A stretch of DNA of 64,000 nucleotides from Polynucleobacter sp. MWH-UH23A (GCF_040409805.1 NZ_CP099572.1:1488001-1552000), one strand, 5' to 3'; positions 1 through 14,114 are shown, counted from the first letter of the stretch. Notes: generated by a model not told the origin, from the letters alone. Program-made: numbers and translations.

Positions 1-175
1 TGTGGGGATGAAAGATCAGCAGGACCTTATTGTCTCGAATAACCAAACCACTAGCAGTGATATGCCCTTCATTGGTTGCACGTGAATAGGGTCTCGAAGA
101 TGCAAGAATCGCATTTGCTTGTTCCACGCAATTCGATTGACTAACTATGGGAGAGATTTTTTCTAGAAGATTCAT
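1..175 (-). CDS. NUDIX hydrolase, N-terminal part (runs off the window)
   Basis: The minus strand is open from an ATG at 175 to the window edge, giving 58 codons. The product begins MNLLEKISPIV and reaches a stretch reading HITASGLVIRDNKVLLIFHP. That stretch resembles the first strand and loop of a NUDIX fold just before the NUDIX box, which would lie outside the window. NUDIX enzymes hydrolyse nucleoside diphosphates linked to other groups; the substrate cannot be told from this piece. The gene follows ligA in the same direction after a 65-base gap, so it may be cotranscribed. No clear Shine-Dalgarno sequence precedes the ATG. Confidence 0.65.
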   Translation of the reverse strand, partial: MNLLEKISPIVSQSNCVEQANAILASSRPYSRATNEGHITASGLVIRDNKVLLIFHPH

Positions 176-240
176 ATGCAAGGGAAAAGCATAGACTTAT
201 GCTGCTGTGTGCGCCACCTTAAAGCAGTATAAGAAAGTTC

Positions 241-3341
<3,101 letters not shown>

Positions 3342-6300
3342 TTAAGCAGCCTCCACCATAGAAACCGCCGAAGAAATATCCACGGCAACAATACGAGATA
3401 CGCCTTGCTCTTGCATCGTGACGCCAATTAACTGATGTGCAATTTCCATGGTGATCTTATTATGCGAAATGAATACAAACTGTGTCTTTTCTGACATTTT
3501 GGCAACCATCTGCGCGTAACGCAAGGTATTTGCATCGTCTAATGGCGCATCAACCTCATCTAGCAAACAGAACGGAGCCGGATTCAATAAGAATAATGAG
3601 AAAACCAAGGCAATCGCAGTCAAGGCTTTTTCACCGCCAGAGAGTAAATGAATGCTGCTATTTTTCTTACCAGGAGGCTGCGCCATTACCTGAACGCCAG
3701 AGTCCAGAATTTCTTCACCAGTCATAACCAATTCAGCGTGTCCACCACCGAACAATTCTGGGAAAAGTTTTCCAAAGTGTGTATTGACTTGATTAAAGGT
3801 ACCCTGCAATAAATCACGTGTCTCGGCATCGATCTTGGCGATTGCATCTGTCAGCGTCTGCATTGCTTCATTCAAGTCTGCAGATTGCGCATCTAAGAAC
3901 TGCTTACGCTCACGAGAGCTGGCGAGCTCATCTAAAGCAGCCATATTTACCGGGCCCAAAGACTGAATTTCAGTATTAAGACGATTGACTTCGCTTTGTA
4001 GTGCGCCAATCTTCAGATCAGGACTAAAGCTTGCCTCTAAAGCACTTAGATCAGCCTCTGCATCGGCCAGCAATGTCGCAAATTGCTCATAGTTCAAACG
4101 AGCAGCTTGTTCACGTAACTGGAGATCAACCACCTTATCTCGCATCGGTTGCAAGCTACGCTCAATTTGCATGCGGGCTTCATCAGCCTCGCGCAATTGG
4201 TGCAATAGAGCATCCTGCTCCGTGCGCGCGTTTGCTAATGCAGCTTCGCGCGCACTCCGGGCTAATAACAAGCCCTGCAACTTCTCCTGTGCTTCTTCAT
4301 CACTGAGGGTTTCTAGCTCTTGTGTAGCTTGATCATGTTTATCCTGAATCTCCATGATTTGGGTACGCGCAGTACTTTGATCACGCTGCAAATCAGCAAT
4401 ACGCTGTTGGAGTGAGCGAGTAGCAAATGCCGCTTCTTGAGCAGCCATCTCGGCAACACGCAAAGACTCACGTAAATGGTCGCGCTCTTGACTGGCGAGC
4501 TCTAATTTTTGCTGAGCTTGAGATAACGCTTCTTGATGCCCCTGTTTGGAATCTTCCAACTGGCTTAGCTCAGCAGCAGCTTGTTCATGAGTCAAACTCA
4601 ACTGCTCCATTTGCTGACGCAGCTCGCTCAACTCATTCTGAATCTGCGTAGCGCGCTGACTATATTGCTCTTCAGCTTGAGTCAATTGCATTCTTTCCAC
4701 TTCGAAGCCATGGGCCTCTTGCACAGACTGCTCAGCGGCAATGCGGGCTTGCTCCGCAGCCTGATGAGCGGCTTGGTAATTCGCTACGCACTGATCAAGT
4801 TCACCCTGCAATTCACTTTGCATTAATTGTTGAGCGCGTAATTGCTTCTCAAGACTTTCCATCTCTTGAGCGCGCGCCAACATGCCAGCTTGCTCAGAAT
4901 CAGCCGCATAAAGCTGAACGCCGACACGACTTACTAAATGTCCTTGCTGGGTAACAAATGCACCGCCGGCAGGAAGCTTTTCGCGGCGATGTAAGGCATC
5001 TTCAAGACTAGAGGCAATATAAATATTGTCTAACCACTCTTGTAACACTGCAGTCAATCGAGCGGCGCCAGCACTTTGCACGCGACTTAGTAAAGGCGTG
5101 AAATCCGCCGGGGCAGATGTATGCGCAGGGCTAATTTCCTCAGTGAGCAAAATTGCCAAACGGCTTGGAGGTGCATCATTCGCTAATGCCAATGTTTCTT
5201 GAACGCTTTTTGCTGTTACCGCGGCTAAACGCTCACGCAATACTGATTCAAGAGCGGCTTCCCAACCACTCTCCACTTTTAATTCTTGCCAGAGTCGCTT
5301 ACTTTCTTTGAGCCCCTTACTTTCCAACCATGGACCAATCTTGCCTTGCGCCTGAACGCTTGCTTGCAAAGCAGTTAGTGCCGTTAGCTTAGCCTCTGTT
5401 TGTGCTAAATCTTGATTGGCAACTTGTATCTTTTGCTGTGCGGCATTACGAGCCTCATCGGCCGCTGGAACGCGTTGCTGAGTTTCACTAGCGCGTGCTC
5501 TTGCCTCTTCTACCTTACGTTGCGCCATAGCATGACGATCAATCGCCATTTGCAATGCTTCAGCGTCCGGACGACGCATACCATCAAGCTCGCTCGTTAA
5601 GCGCGTCTCGCGACCTTTTAGCTCATCAGCCTGTGCAGCCATTGAACGAATACGCTCACCAAAACTGGCAAGACGTTGCTCAATTGTTGCCAAGGTCTCA
5701 CGGGCGTTATTCAAATCTCGAGAAGCATTTTGATAAGCCTCATCGCGACTTGGCATTTGCTCTTGCAAACCATTTAACTCTGTTAGCAAGGTTTGTTCTT
5801 TTTCACCTGCTAATGTGAGCTCGTGTTCAGTAGTACGTTGCGCCTGCGCAGCATCGGTCTCTTGCACGGTCCAGCGCTGTAATTGTGCTTGCAGATCTTG
5901 AGTTTGTTGTTGCAATCGTTGGCGTGCTTCTTGAACATAATGAATTTGTGATTCAACCTGACTTACATCAGCATTAGTTTGATACAGCTCACCCTGTGCT
6001 TCAGATACCTTGTCTTGTAAGGCGTACTGTTGAGTACGCATGGTTTCAAGCTCAGCTTCAGAGTGGCGCAGCTTTGCTGTTTGCTCTTCCAAATTCACTT
6101 GAGTGTCGCGAATGCCGTTGGCATGGCGCTCTTGCTCTTTACCAGCCTCGGTCTGACGGACAAACCACAAAAGCTGTTGCTGCGATTTCATTTGCGCAGA
6201 AAGTTCAGCATGACGCTCAGCAACTGTTGCCTGCTTTTCGAGACGAGTCAGCTGCTGATCGAGTTCGCGCAGAATATCTTCAACACGCGTTAAATTTTCT

Positions 6301-6863
6301 ACAGTATCTTCAAGACGAGCTGCGGTTTCTTTGCGACGCTCTTTATATTTAGAAACGCCAGCTGCTTCCTCAAGGAATACACGCAACTCTTCTGGTTTCG
6401 CTTCTAAAATTCGATTGATCGTTCCCTGACCAATAATCGCGTAACCTCTTGGACCCATACCAGTGCCCAAGAAAATATCTTGAATATCCTTGCGACGTAC
6501 CACTTGGTTATTCACGTAATAACTAGAATTACCGTCACGCGTCAGTACACGTTTAATACCTAATTCAGTAAATGCGCTCCATTGACCTTGAGCACGACCT
6601 TCAGAATTATCAAAAATGAGTTCAACGCTGGCGCGGCCAGATGGTTTACGTAAACCAGAACCATTAAAAATGACATCCTGCATGGATTCACCACGCAATT
6701 CACTGGCACGGGATTCACCCAAAACCCAGCGAACAGCATCAATAATGTTGGACTTTCCACAACCATTTGGGCCTACAACGCCAATTAATTGGCCAGGCAT
6801 TTCAAAATGGGTTGGGTCAACGAAAGACTTAAAGCCGGAAAGTTTGATGGATTTCAGTTGCAC
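3342..6863 (-). CDS. smc: Chromosome segregation protein SMC
   Basis: SMC is the ATPase core of condensin and compacts and organises newly replicated DNA. The 1173-residue protein has the full architecture: a Walker A motif GPNGCGKSN at residues 31-39, a long glutamine- and alanine-rich coiled coil, a hinge near the middle, a second coiled coil, the ABC signature LSGGEKALTA, and a Walker B ending LLDEVDAPLDDAN. The start is GTG at 6863, fixed by the family N-terminus (LKSIKLSGFKSF). No scpA or scpB lies in the window. It is the first gene of the leftward smc-zipA-ligA unit and shares a 175-base divergent region with dapD. Confidence 0.96.
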   Translation of the reverse strand: MQLKSIKLSGFKSFVDPTHFEMPGQLIGVVGPNGCGKSNIIDAVRWVLGESRASELRGESMQDVIFNGSGLRKPSGRASVELIFDNSEGRAQGQWSAFTELGIKRVLTRDGNSSYYVNNQVVRRKDIQDIFLGTGMGPRGYAIIGQGTINRILEAKPEELRVFLEEAAGVSKYKERRKETAARLEDTVENLTRVEDILRELDQQLTRLEKQATVAERHAELSAQMKSQQQLLWFVRQTEAGKEQERHANGIRDTQVNLEEQTAKLRHSEAELETMRTQQYALQDKVSEAQGELYQTNADVSQVESQIHYVQEARQRLQQQTQDLQAQLQRWTVQETDAAQAQRTTEHELTLAGEKEQTLLTELNGLQEQMPSRDEAYQNASRDLNNARETLATIEQRLASFGERIRSMAAQADELKGRETRLTSELDGMRRPDAEALQMAIDRHAMAQRKVEEARARASETQQRVPAADEARNAAQQKIQVANQDLAQTEAKLTALTALQASVQAQGKIGPWLESKGLKESKRLWQELKVESGWEAALESVLRERLAAVTAKSVQETLALANDAPPSRLAILLTEEISPAHTSAPADFTPLLSRVQSAGAARLTAVLQEWLDNIYIASSLEDALHRREKLPAGGAFVTQQGHLVSRVGVQLYAADSEQAGMLARAQEMESLEKQLRAQQLMQSELQGELDQCVANYQAAHQAAEQARIAAEQSVQEAHGFEVERMQLTQAEEQYSQRATQIQNELSELRQQMEQLSLTHEQAAAELSQLEDSKQGHQEALSQAQQKLELASQERDHLRESLRVAEMAAQEAAFATRSLQQRIADLQRDQSTARTQIMEIQDKHDQATQELETLSDEEAQEKLQGLLLARSAREAALANARTEQDALLHQLREADEARMQIERSLQPMRDKVVDLQLREQAARLNYEQFATLLADAEADLSALEASFSPDLKIGALQSEVNRLNTEIQSLGPVNMAALDELASSRERKQFLDAQSADLNEAMQTLTDAIAKIDAETRDLLQGTFNQVNTHFGKLFPELFGGGHAELVMTGEEILDSGVQVMAQPPGKKNSSIHLLSGGEKALTAIALVFSLFLLNPAPFCLLDEVDAPLDDANTLRYAQMVAKMSEKTQFVFISHNKITMEIAHQLIGVTMQEQGVSRIVAVDISSAVSMVEAA

Positions 6864-6975
6864 GGCGTACTTTGCAGGGAAAAAGGGGTTCTAAATAAAG
6901 GGCTAAAAAATTACATCCAAAGTGGGAAGATGATAGCAAGCTTAGGGCTACTTAGACGGGTTTTTGCCCCATCGT

Positions 6976-6981
6976 TATAAT
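6976..6981 (+). promoter_or_regulatory. Candidate -10 element of the dapD promoter
   Basis: A perfect TATAAT lies 58 bases before the dapD start codon. The best -35 candidate (TTAGAC, 6952-6957, spacer 18) is weak, so only the -10 is offered with any confidence. Confidence 0.45.
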
Positions 6982-7038
6982 GATAAATCTACCTTCAGGG
7001 ACAAAATCCCTTAACAATCTGATAGTTAACCAAAAAGC

Positions 7039-7866
7039 ATGAGCCAATCACCACAAAACATCATTGAACAAGCCTGGGAAAACCGCGCAAACCTCTCACC
7101 AAACAGCGTTCCTGGAGATGTCCGTAGCGCAGTAAATGCCGTTTTAGAAGGCCTAAATAATGGCAGCATTCGAGTCGCCGAGCGTCGTGATGTGGGTAAG
7201 TGGGAAGTAAATCAATGGGTTAAGAAGGCTGTTCTGCTCTCTTTCCGCCTAGAAGACAATATTCCGATGAGCGCTGGGGGTTATACCCAGTTCTACGACA
7301 AGGTTCCAAGTAAGTTTGAGGGCTATACCGCTGCTGACTTTGCTGCAGGCGGTTTCCGTGTAGTACCACCAGCCGTTGCTCGTCGCGGCTCCTTTATTGG
7401 CAAAAATGCGGTGTTGATGCCTTCCTACGTCAATATTGGCGCTTATGTAGGCGAAGGTACCATGGTTGATACCTGGGCAACTGTTGGCTCTTGCGCCCAA
7501 ATTGGTAAAAATGTTCACCTCTCTGGTGGCGTCGGAATCGGTGGTGTCTTGGAGCCAATTCAAGCTGGCCCGGTAATTATTGAAGATAACTGCTTTATTG
7601 GTGCTCGCTCTGAAGTGGTGGAAGGCGTTGTGATTGAAGAAAATGCTGTTCTCTCTATGGGGGTCTACATAGGACAAAGCACCAAGATTTACGATCGCGA
7701 AACTGGTGAAGTGCACTACGGTCGCGTTCCAGCAGGCTCAGTGGTTGTTCCTGGCTCGCTTCCTTCCGCCTGCGGCAAGTACAGTCTGTATGCTGCTGTG
7801 ATTGTGAAAAAAGTAGATGCTCAAACACGAGCAAAAACCGCCATCAACGAATTGCTTCGCGACTAA
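7039..7866 (+). CDS. dapD: Tetrahydrodipicolinate N-succinyltransferase DapD
   Basis: DapD transfers succinyl from succinyl-CoA to tetrahydrodipicolinate in the succinylase branch of lysine and diaminopimelate synthesis. The 275-residue length is nearly identical to the E. coli enzyme. After a helical N-terminal domain of about 100 residues the sequence shows left-handed beta-helix hexapeptide repeats (for example [20 protein letters not shown]), typical of trimeric acyltransferases. It is followed after 21 bases by dapE, the next enzyme but one in the same pathway. Confidence 0.97.
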   Translation: MSQSPQNIIEQAWENRANLSPNSVPGDVRSAVNAVLEGLNNGSIRVAERRDVGKWEVNQWVKKAVLLSFRLEDNIPMSAGGYTQFYDKVPSKFEGYTAADFAAGGFRVVPPAVARRGSFIGKNAVLMPSYVNIGAYVGEGTMVDTWATVGSCAQIGKNVHLSGGVGIGGVLEPIQAGPVIIEDNCFIGARSEVVEGVVIEENAVLSMGVYIGQSTKIYDRETGEVHYGRVPAGSVVVPGSLPSACGKYSLYAAVIVKKVDAQTRAKTAINELLRD

Positions 7867-7887
7867 TCTAACTTCTGACACTTACTT

Positions 7888-9039
7888 ATGAGCGCCGCCC
7901 TTGAGCTAACCGAAGCTCTCATTGCATGTCGTTCCGTCACTCCGGCGGATGGCGGCTGCCAAGATTTAATTGCCAAGCGTTTGCAAGCCATTGGCTTTCA
8001 TACAGAAAGCGTTATCAGTGGCCCTGAAAATTTTCAAGTTACAAACTTATGGGCAATTAAAAAGGGTAAAGCTGGCGATCAAGGCAAAGTGCTCATGTTT
8101 GCCGGTCATACCGACGTTGTCCCAACTGGCCCAGTAGAGAAATGGACTAGTGATCCATTCACGCCAAGCATTCGCGATGGCAAGCTATATGGTCGAGGCG
8201 CTGCTGATATGAAAACATCTCTCGCTGGCTTTGTTGTTGCCACAGAAGAGTTTGTCACCTCACATCCAGATCACCAAGGTTCGATTGCTTTTCTGATTAC
8301 AAGCGATGAAGAAGGTCCAGCTAACGATGGCACCGTGATCATGTGTGAGCGCCTCCAAAAACAGGGTCAGCGTTTAGATTACTGCGTGATAGGTGAACCC
8401 ACTTCAGTAGATCAAATAGGCGACATGATTAAGAATGGTCGTCGAGGATCCCTATCTGGCAAATTAAAGGTCAAAGGTATTCAGGCTCACATTGCCTACC
8501 CTCACCTTGGCAAAAACCCCATTCATTTGTCAGCCCCAGCGCTTACCGCTTTAGTTGAAACTGAATGGGATCAAGGAAATGAGTATTTCCAACCAACCAG
8601 CTTTCAGATCTCCAATGTGCATGCTGGCACCGGAGCAAACAATGTCATTCCCGGCGAATTAGTGGTCGACTTTAATTTCCGCTTCTCCACAGAGAGTAAG
8701 CCTGAGCAATTGCGCGAGCGTCTAGAAAAAATCTTGAGTGATGCTGACCTAGACTTCGAAATTGATTGGGTTCTGGGTGGCAGCCCATTTATTACAGGCG
8801 ATGGCGATTTAGCAGGCGCATTGCGCAAAGCAATTAAATCTGAAACCCAAGTGGATACCGAGCTCTCTACAACTGGCGGCACCAGTGATGGTCGCTTTAT
8901 CGCCAAGGTCTGCAAAGAAGTTGTGGAATTCGGGCCTCTAAATGCTACTAGCCACAAAATCGATGAGTGCGTAAACGTTGATGATGTTGAGCCACTCAAA
9001 AACATCTATCGCAAAACACTTGAGCAGCTTATTGCTTAA
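7888..9039 (+). CDS. dapE: Succinyl-diaminopimelate desuccinylase DapE
   Basis: DapE removes succinate from N-succinyl-LL-diaminopimelate to give LL-diaminopimelate for peptidoglycan and lysine. The 383-residue protein belongs to the M20 zinc hydrolases. The first metal ligand motif GHTDVVP is near residue 72, the bridging aspartate lies in [10 protein letters not shown], and the catalytic and ligand glutamates are in TSDEEGPA. The C-terminal histidine is in NATSHKIDE. It is placed directly after dapD and before prmB. Confidence 0.97.
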   Translation: MSAALELTEALIACRSVTPADGGCQDLIAKRLQAIGFHTESVISGPENFQVTNLWAIKKGKAGDQGKVLMFAGHTDVVPTGPVEKWTSDPFTPSIRDGKLYGRGAADMKTSLAGFVVATEEFVTSHPDHQGSIAFLITSDEEGPANDGTVIMCERLQKQGQRLDYCVIGEPTSVDQIGDMIKNGRRGSLSGKLKVKGIQAHIAYPHLGKNPIHLSAPALTALVETEWDQGNEYFQPTSFQISNVHAGTGANNVIPGELVVDFNFRFSTESKPEQLRERLEKILSDADLDFEIDWVLGGSPFITGDGDLAGALRKAIKSETQVDTELSTTGGTSDGRFIAKVCKEVVEFGPLNATSHKIDECVNVDDVEPLKNIYRKTLEQLIA

Positions 9040-9083
9040 GTCCAACTTCCGCTCCCTCTTTTTTAACTACAACCCGATCCATC

Positions 9084-9980
9084 ATGGACCCTGAGCCTTC
9101 ACAAGCCCTTTCAGTCAATCAATCGATTGAACTCATCAGTCAAAAATTAGAAGCCGCGAATTTACACTACGGGCATGGCGCAATTGATGCGCAAAGTGAA
9201 GCCCTATGGATTGTTAGCAAACAATTAGGGCTGAGTCCTGCTGATGCACTTGACCATTTAGATCAAACCCTCACGGGTGAGCAACATCAACTAGCACTGG
9301 CTGTTGCAGATGAACGCATCACTTCCCGCAAGCCACTTGCTTACATTCTTGGTGAAGCTTGGTTGATGGGGGTTCCATTTTTCTGCAGCGAACAAAGCAT
9401 TGTTCCGCGCTCTTGGATTGCAGAGCTCATTGTTGATGGCTCATTAGAGCCATGGCTTCCAGCAGATGGGAAAGTACTAGATCTTTGTACTGGTAATGGA
9501 TCACTAGCAATCTTATTGGCACTTTCATGTCCAGATATTCACGTTAGTGCATGTGACATCAGTTTACCCGCACTCTCAGTGGCAGCTCGTAACGTCGACC
9601 GTCATGGCTTAGGTACTCAGGTGGAGTTACTAGAGGGCGATCTATGGGAGGCTTTGCCAGAACCAAACGAAGACAATCTATTTGATCTGATTATTTGCAA
9701 CCCGCCTTATGTAAATGCCGACTCCATGAGTGCTTTACCAGCTGAATACCATGCCGAGCCTGCGTTAGCGCTTGCTGGTGGTGACGATGGTATGGATCTC
9801 ATCAGAAGAATTATTGCCAGTGCGCCCGACTACCTCTCTGAGCGTGGCGCAATTTTGATTGAAATTGGCAATGAGTATGAGAACTTCAAAAAAGCGTTTC
9901 CTCAAATACCTGTGATTTGGATGGAAGTTTCCGCCGGCGAAGAGCAAGTGCTACTCATTCAAGCGGAAGATTTGCGCTAA
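9084..9980 (+). CDS. prmB: Ribosomal protein L3 glutamine methyltransferase PrmB
   Basis: PrmB N5-methylates a glutamine of ribosomal protein uL3 using S-adenosylmethionine. The 298-residue product has a helical N-terminal domain, the SAM-binding motif DLCTGNGSLAILLA, and the substrate-glutamine motif NPPY in the order expected for the HemK/PrmB family. The extended N-terminal domain and the neighbouring dapE favour PrmB over the release factor methyltransferase PrmC, which normally sits beside prfA. The gene ends 11 bases from the convergent radA. Confidence 0.9.
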   Translation: MDPEPSQALSVNQSIELISQKLEAANLHYGHGAIDAQSEALWIVSKQLGLSPADALDHLDQTLTGEQHQLALAVADERITSRKPLAYILGEAWLMGVPFFCSEQSIVPRSWIAELIVDGSLEPWLPADGKVLDLCTGNGSLAILLALSCPDIHVSACDISLPALSVAARNVDRHGLGTQVELLEGDLWEALPEPNEDNLFDLIICNPPYVNADSMSALPAEYHAEPALALAGGDDGMDLIRRIIASAPDYLSERGAILIEIGNEYENFKKAFPQIPVIWMEVSAGEEQVLLIQAEDLR

Positions 9981-9991
9981 GACAAACGGCT

Positions 9992-11356
9992 TTAACTTAA
10001 TTCTGCAGCTGCAGCGATCGCCTGATCAATACGCTCCACAGGAATCACTCTCAAGCCTGCAATTTTTGTCTTTGGCATATTGGCCTTCGGAATGATGGCA
10101 ACAGTAAAGCCCAGTTTTGCTGCTTCCTTTAGACGCTCTTGCCCGCGTGGACATGGGCGGATTTCTCCCGCTAAACCCACTTCGCCAAACACAATCAACT
10201 CTTTTGGTAGCGCGCGATTACGAATAGATGATTGAATCGCAAGCAGTACAGCCAAGTCAGCAGCTGGCTCTGAAATCTTCACGCCACCAACTGCATTTAA
10301 GAACACATCCTGATCAAAACAAGCCACACCTGCATGACGGTGCAAAACCGCCAGCAACATAGCTAAGCGCGCCTGCTCTAAACCAACGGCTAAACGTCGA
10401 GGATTTGGTACATGCGCAGTATCCACAAGCGCCTGAATCTCAACTAACAGGGGTCTGCTACCCTCTTGAGTTACCAGTACACACGCTCCCGGAACCATTT
10501 GCTCGTGTTGCGACAAGAAAATAGCTGATGGATTTGTCACTCCGCGCAGACCTTTTTCAGTCATCGCAAACACGCCCAATTCGTTCACTGCACCAAAGCG
10601 ATTTTTGATAGAACGAATTAAGCGAAAAGAAGAATGGGTATCGCCCTCAAAGTACAACACGGTATCGACAATATGCTCGAGAACTCGAGGACCTGCTAAA
10701 TGACCATCTTTGGTGACATGCCCCACCATTAACACACAAATGCCACTAGCCTTAGCCGCCCTGGTTAATTGAGCGGCGCACTCGCGCACTTGCGCCACCG
10801 ATCCCGGAGCCGAGCTTAATACTTCAGAATACAAAGTTTGTATGGAATCCACCACTAATACTTGTGGCTTAACGGTATCCATAATCGAAATCAGTTTCTC
10901 CAACTGAATTTCGGCCAGGACTTCTAACTGCGGAGCATTTAATGAGATGCGCTTCGCGCGTAAGGCAATTTGTGCGGCGGATTCTTCGCCGCTACTGTAG
11001 AGAACATTCATACCAACAGCACTCATCTCCGCGAGAGCTTGCAACAGCAGGGTAGATTTACCAATACCAGGATCACCGCCCAGGAGCACAACGCCACCAG
11101 GAACCAATCCGCCACCCAATACGCGATCAAACTCTTCTACACCTGTGCTAAATCTTGGCAAATCTTCCGCCGTAATGGCCGAGAGCTTTTGTCGGGGCAA
11201 AGATTGCGCCAAGCCCTGAAATCGAGAATTAGATGTCGTCTCTGGCAAACCCTCTTCTAGAGTGTTCCAAGACTGACAAGATGGGCATTGCCCTTGCCAC
11301 TTCGCAGAAGTGCCTCCACAGGACTGACAGATATAAACCGTTTTTACTTTAGCCAA
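9992..11356 (-). CDS. radA: DNA repair protein RadA
   Basis: RadA is a RecA-like branch-migration ATPase that processes recombination intermediates. The 454 residues contain an N-terminal zinc finger (C10, C13, C24, C27), a Walker A GGDPGIGKS at about residues 93-101, the RadA signature KNRFG, and a C-terminal Lon-protease-like domain. The start is a TTG at 11356 because no ATG or GTG precedes the conserved zinc finger in frame. Confidence 0.96.
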   Translation of the reverse strand: MAKVKTVYICQSCGGTSAKWQGQCPSCQSWNTLEEGLPETTSNSRFQGLAQSLPRQKLSAITAEDLPRFSTGVEEFDRVLGGGLVPGGVVLLGGDPGIGKSTLLLQALAEMSAVGMNVLYSSGEESAAQIALRAKRISLNAPQLEVLAEIQLEKLISIMDTVKPQVLVVDSIQTLYSEVLSSAPGSVAQVRECAAQLTRAAKASGICVLMVGHVTKDGHLAGPRVLEHIVDTVLYFEGDTHSSFRLIRSIKNRFGAVNELGVFAMTEKGLRGVTNPSAIFLSQHEQMVPGACVLVTQEGSRPLLVEIQALVDTAHVPNPRRLAVGLEQARLAMLLAVLHRHAGVACFDQDVFLNAVGGVKISEPAADLAVLLAIQSSIRNRALPKELIVFGEVGLAGEIRPCPRGQERLKEAAKLGFTVAIIPKANMPKTKIAGLRVIPVERIDQAIAAAAELS

Positions 11357-11392
11357 GGATGACTCAATGAAAATAAGAATGCATGAAAAAAA

Positions 11393-11902
11393 TTAATCGA
11401 GTTGCGTACCAGCTTTATTTTCTTGAGCACGCTTAGGCGCATCTTTACGACGCTGCTCTAGATCCGCCGCTCTTGCAGCCGAAGCTTTTTGTTTTTCTTC
11501 AAACTCACGTTGGTTTTCAGCGCGTTCGGCAGCTTTTTCTGGGGAAGCACGCTGAGCAGTGCGTTTTTGATCTTCTTGATCCTTAATGCTCTTGCGTAAC
11601 TTACGTTGCACCTCATGCAATGCACGTTCCTGTTCACTGATGGGATCGATTTCTTTACGATATTCAGCTCGTGCGCTACGCAGACAATAATTTACCCAGT
11701 AGTTCTGATAACAATCAGTTTGTGCCTTACCCCAACGATACTTTGCCCAATCGCGTTGCAGCTCAAGCTCTTGCTCTATCTTATTTAACTGCTCCAACTC
11801 AGCCTCTTCAGCTGGCGTAGCAATTACTACTCCACTGATCGAGCTAACCAATAAAAATATGGCAATGAGAAATTGAGGTTTCGAGGGCAAATTTTTTCTC
11901 AA
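11393..11902 (-). CDS. Small secreted, highly charged coiled-coil protein of unknown function
   Basis: I do not recognise a named family. The 169-residue product begins with a signal peptide (basic start, hydrophobic run [16 protein letters not shown]) likely cleaved before residues PAEEAE, and the rest is strongly charged and heptad-like, rich in E, K, R, Q and A. Two cysteines near residues 64 and 73 could form a disulfide. The start is TTG at 11902, which overlaps the kup stop as TTGA. An AGGTGG lies just upstream, so translation is probably coupled to kup. Confidence 0.7.
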   Translation of the reverse strand: MRKNLPSKPQFLIAIFLLVSSISGVVIATPAEEAELEQLNKIEQELELQRDWAKYRWGKAQTDCYQNYWVNYCLRSARAEYRKEIDPISEQERALHEVQRKLRKSIKDQEDQKRTAQRASPEKAAERAENQREFEEKQKASAARAADLEQRRKDAPKRAQENKAGTQLD

Positions 11903-13842
11903 ATTTCCACCTTAGCCCCAAGCTCAACCAAGCGATTGGCTGGAATTCTAAAAAAATCGGACGGTTTTGCAGCATTCTGCATCATCCAACTAAAAAGCTT
12001 TTCTCTCCACAATGCCATACCAGGCGATGAAGAGGGGACAATGGTATCCCGCGAAATAAAGAAAGAGGTATCCATAACGTCAAAGTGAATGCCTTCGTGC
12101 TTCTCGATTAATTTAAGCACATAATTAATATCAGGCGTCTCTTTAAACCCATGAACTGCTCTAACCAAATACACGCCCCCACCAAAATCTTTCATCGTAA
12201 TGCGCTGGTCATCGTTTACATAAGGCACATCCCAAGTGCTCAACTTGACAAAAAAGATCCGGTCATGCATCACCCGGTTATGCTTTAAATTGTGCAACAT
12301 TGCTACTGGAACATAATCGACATGGGCTGTCAAAAAGATTGCTGTGCCCTCAACTCGATGTGGCGGGTGAGCCAATAAGCCCTGAACAAAAGCCTGCAGT
12401 GGAATGGAACCTTCAACCATTTTGGCACGCAATAGTTTGCGGCCACGATACCAAGTAATTAGGCAGGTAAAAATTAAGAGCCCCAAAAATAATGGGTACC
12501 AACCACCATCTTTAATTTTGATGAGATTTGCACTCCAGAAAGAAAAATCTAAAACGAAAAAGACAGATGTAAGCACAATCACTAGAATAAAATTCATCTT
12601 CCATTCGCGATACATCACAACTGCGAGCAATACCGCAGTAATCATCATGGTCGATGTCACGGAAATGCCATAAGCGGCAGCCAAATTAACAGACGCCCTA
12701 AACTCAATAATAGTAATCACGACCATAAACAACAAGGCCCAGTTAACCACTGGCACATAAATCTGTCCTTGCTCAGAATCTGAAGTGTGCATGATGGTCA
12801 TGCGCGGCATAAAGCCGAGCAATATTGCCTGACTTACAAGAGAATAGGCGCCAGATATAACCGCTTGAGACGCAATTACCGTGGCAGCTGTTGCCAGAGC
12901 AACTACTGGCCATAGAGCCCATTCAGGAACCATCAAATAAAACGGATTAGACGCAGCACTTGGATTAGAAAGTAGTAGCGCACCTTGGCCCAAGTAATTA
13001 ATTAATAAGCTTGGTAAAACCACAAATAGCCATGCATAACGAACTGGATTTCTACCAAAATGTCCCATATCCAAATACAAAGCTTCTACCCCAGTTACGA
13101 CCAACACCACGGCACCCATCACAATATAAGCAGTTGTGGGATGGAGGGACACAAAATGGACTGCATGAATTGGATTAATCGCACCAATAATTTGTGGTGC
13201 CGCACCAATATTTATCACTCCTAAAATGGCGAGCACAATAAACCAGGCCAAAGTAATCGGACCAAACAGCTTTCCTACGGCAGCGGTTCCAAATTTCTGA
13301 ATTAAAAACAACGCAATTAAGATGGCCAACGAAATTGGAATAATGAATTTATGCAAACTAGGTGTTGCGATTTCAATACCCTCAACCGCAGAAAGAACGG
13401 AAATAGCCGGCGTAATCACAGACTCACCCAAAAGCATGCATGCACCAAGCATGCCTAAAATCATCAAGCAGAAATAGGTTTTTGAATCACTCTTATATGA
13501 TCGCAAAGCAAGTGCCATCAAAGAGAGAACGCCGCCTTCGCCCTTGTTGTCTGCTCGCATCACAAACAATACATATTTAAAAGTCACCACCAGTATCAGT
13601 GACCAGATCATCATGGCAATTACGCCGAACAAAGCCTCTGGAGAAAATGCAATTCCATGCTCAGGATCAAAACATTCTTTAAGTGCATATAGCGGGCTTG
13701 TTCCTATATCGCCAAACACCACCCCAATGGCAGCGAGCATTACCGCACCCAAGCTACCCTTTTTATGGCTGTTAGGGTCTTCATGCAAATTGACCGGGTT
13801 TAATAGCGTTGAACTGGAAAACTCTGGGTTGCTAATTGACAT
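11899..13842 (-). CDS. kup: Potassium uptake transporter Kup
   Basis: Kup is a secondary K+/H+ symporter of the KUP/HAK/KT family in the inner membrane. The 647-residue protein carries the family signature [17 protein letters not shown] near the first membrane span, about twelve hydrophobic segments across residues 30-460, and a soluble C-terminal domain of about 180 residues. The ATG at 13842 has AAAGG six bases upstream. A short secreted-protein gene overlaps its end. Confidence 0.96.
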   Translation of the reverse strand: MSISNPEFSSSTLLNPVNLHEDPNSHKKGSLGAVMLAAIGVVFGDIGTSPLYALKECFDPEHGIAFSPEALFGVIAMMIWSLILVVTFKYVLFVMRADNKGEGGVLSLMALALRSYKSDSKTYFCLMILGMLGACMLLGESVITPAISVLSAVEGIEIATPSLHKFIIPISLAILIALFLIQKFGTAAVGKLFGPITLAWFIVLAILGVINIGAAPQIIGAINPIHAVHFVSLHPTTAYIVMGAVVLVVTGVEALYLDMGHFGRNPVRYAWLFVVLPSLLINYLGQGALLLSNPSAASNPFYLMVPEWALWPVVALATAATVIASQAVISGAYSLVSQAILLGFMPRMTIMHTSDSEQGQIYVPVVNWALLFMVVITIIEFRASVNLAAAYGISVTSTMMITAVLLAVVMYREWKMNFILVIVLTSVFFVLDFSFWSANLIKIKDGGWYPLFLGLLIFTCLITWYRGRKLLRAKMVEGSIPLQAFVQGLLAHPPHRVEGTAIFLTAHVDYVPVAMLHNLKHNRVMHDRIFFVKLSTWDVPYVNDDQRITMKDFGGGVYLVRAVHGFKETPDINYVLKLIEKHEGIHFDVMDTSFFISRDTIVPSSSPGMALWREKLFSWMMQNAAKPSDFFRIPANRLVELGAKVEI

Positions 13843-13956
13843 TGCAGGCCTTTGGCTCTTTGTTGCGTGGCAATATATTACTCCCTAAACTAGACCTTCC
13901 CAAATGACAATGAGCAACCCAAAACCGCATTTTTTAAGCATATTTTGTGGAATCGG

Positions 13957-13986
13957 TCGACATTGCAGTGCAAAAAATGGTAGAAT
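13957..13986 (+). promoter_or_regulatory. Promoter of the initiator tRNA
   Basis: TCGACA (13957-13962) and TAGAAT (13981-13986) are separated by 18 bases. Each matches the sigma-70 consensus at five of six positions. The expected transcript start is about 13993, six bases before the mature tRNA. Confidence 0.65.
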
Positions 13987-13998
13987 CAAACATTCAGA

Positions 13999-14075
<77 letters not shown>

Positions 14076-14088
14076 AGAATTACATAAT

Positions 14089-14114
14089 AAGCCCTTAATT
14101 TTTAAGGGCTTTTT
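14089..14114 (+). terminator. Rho-independent terminator of the tRNA, shared with the comEC end
   Basis: A perfect 10-bp inverted repeat (AAGCCCTTAA, then TTAAGGGCTT) with a 3-base loop is followed by a T run. It ends the tRNA transcript. The comEC stop codon (14095-14097) on the other strand lies inside the left arm, so the hairpin may serve both directions. Confidence 0.8.

Noticed and set aside
3482..6352. Many plus-strand ORFs across smc
   Set aside because: They are antisense shadows of the long coiled-coil gene, without ribosome sites or recognisable motifs.
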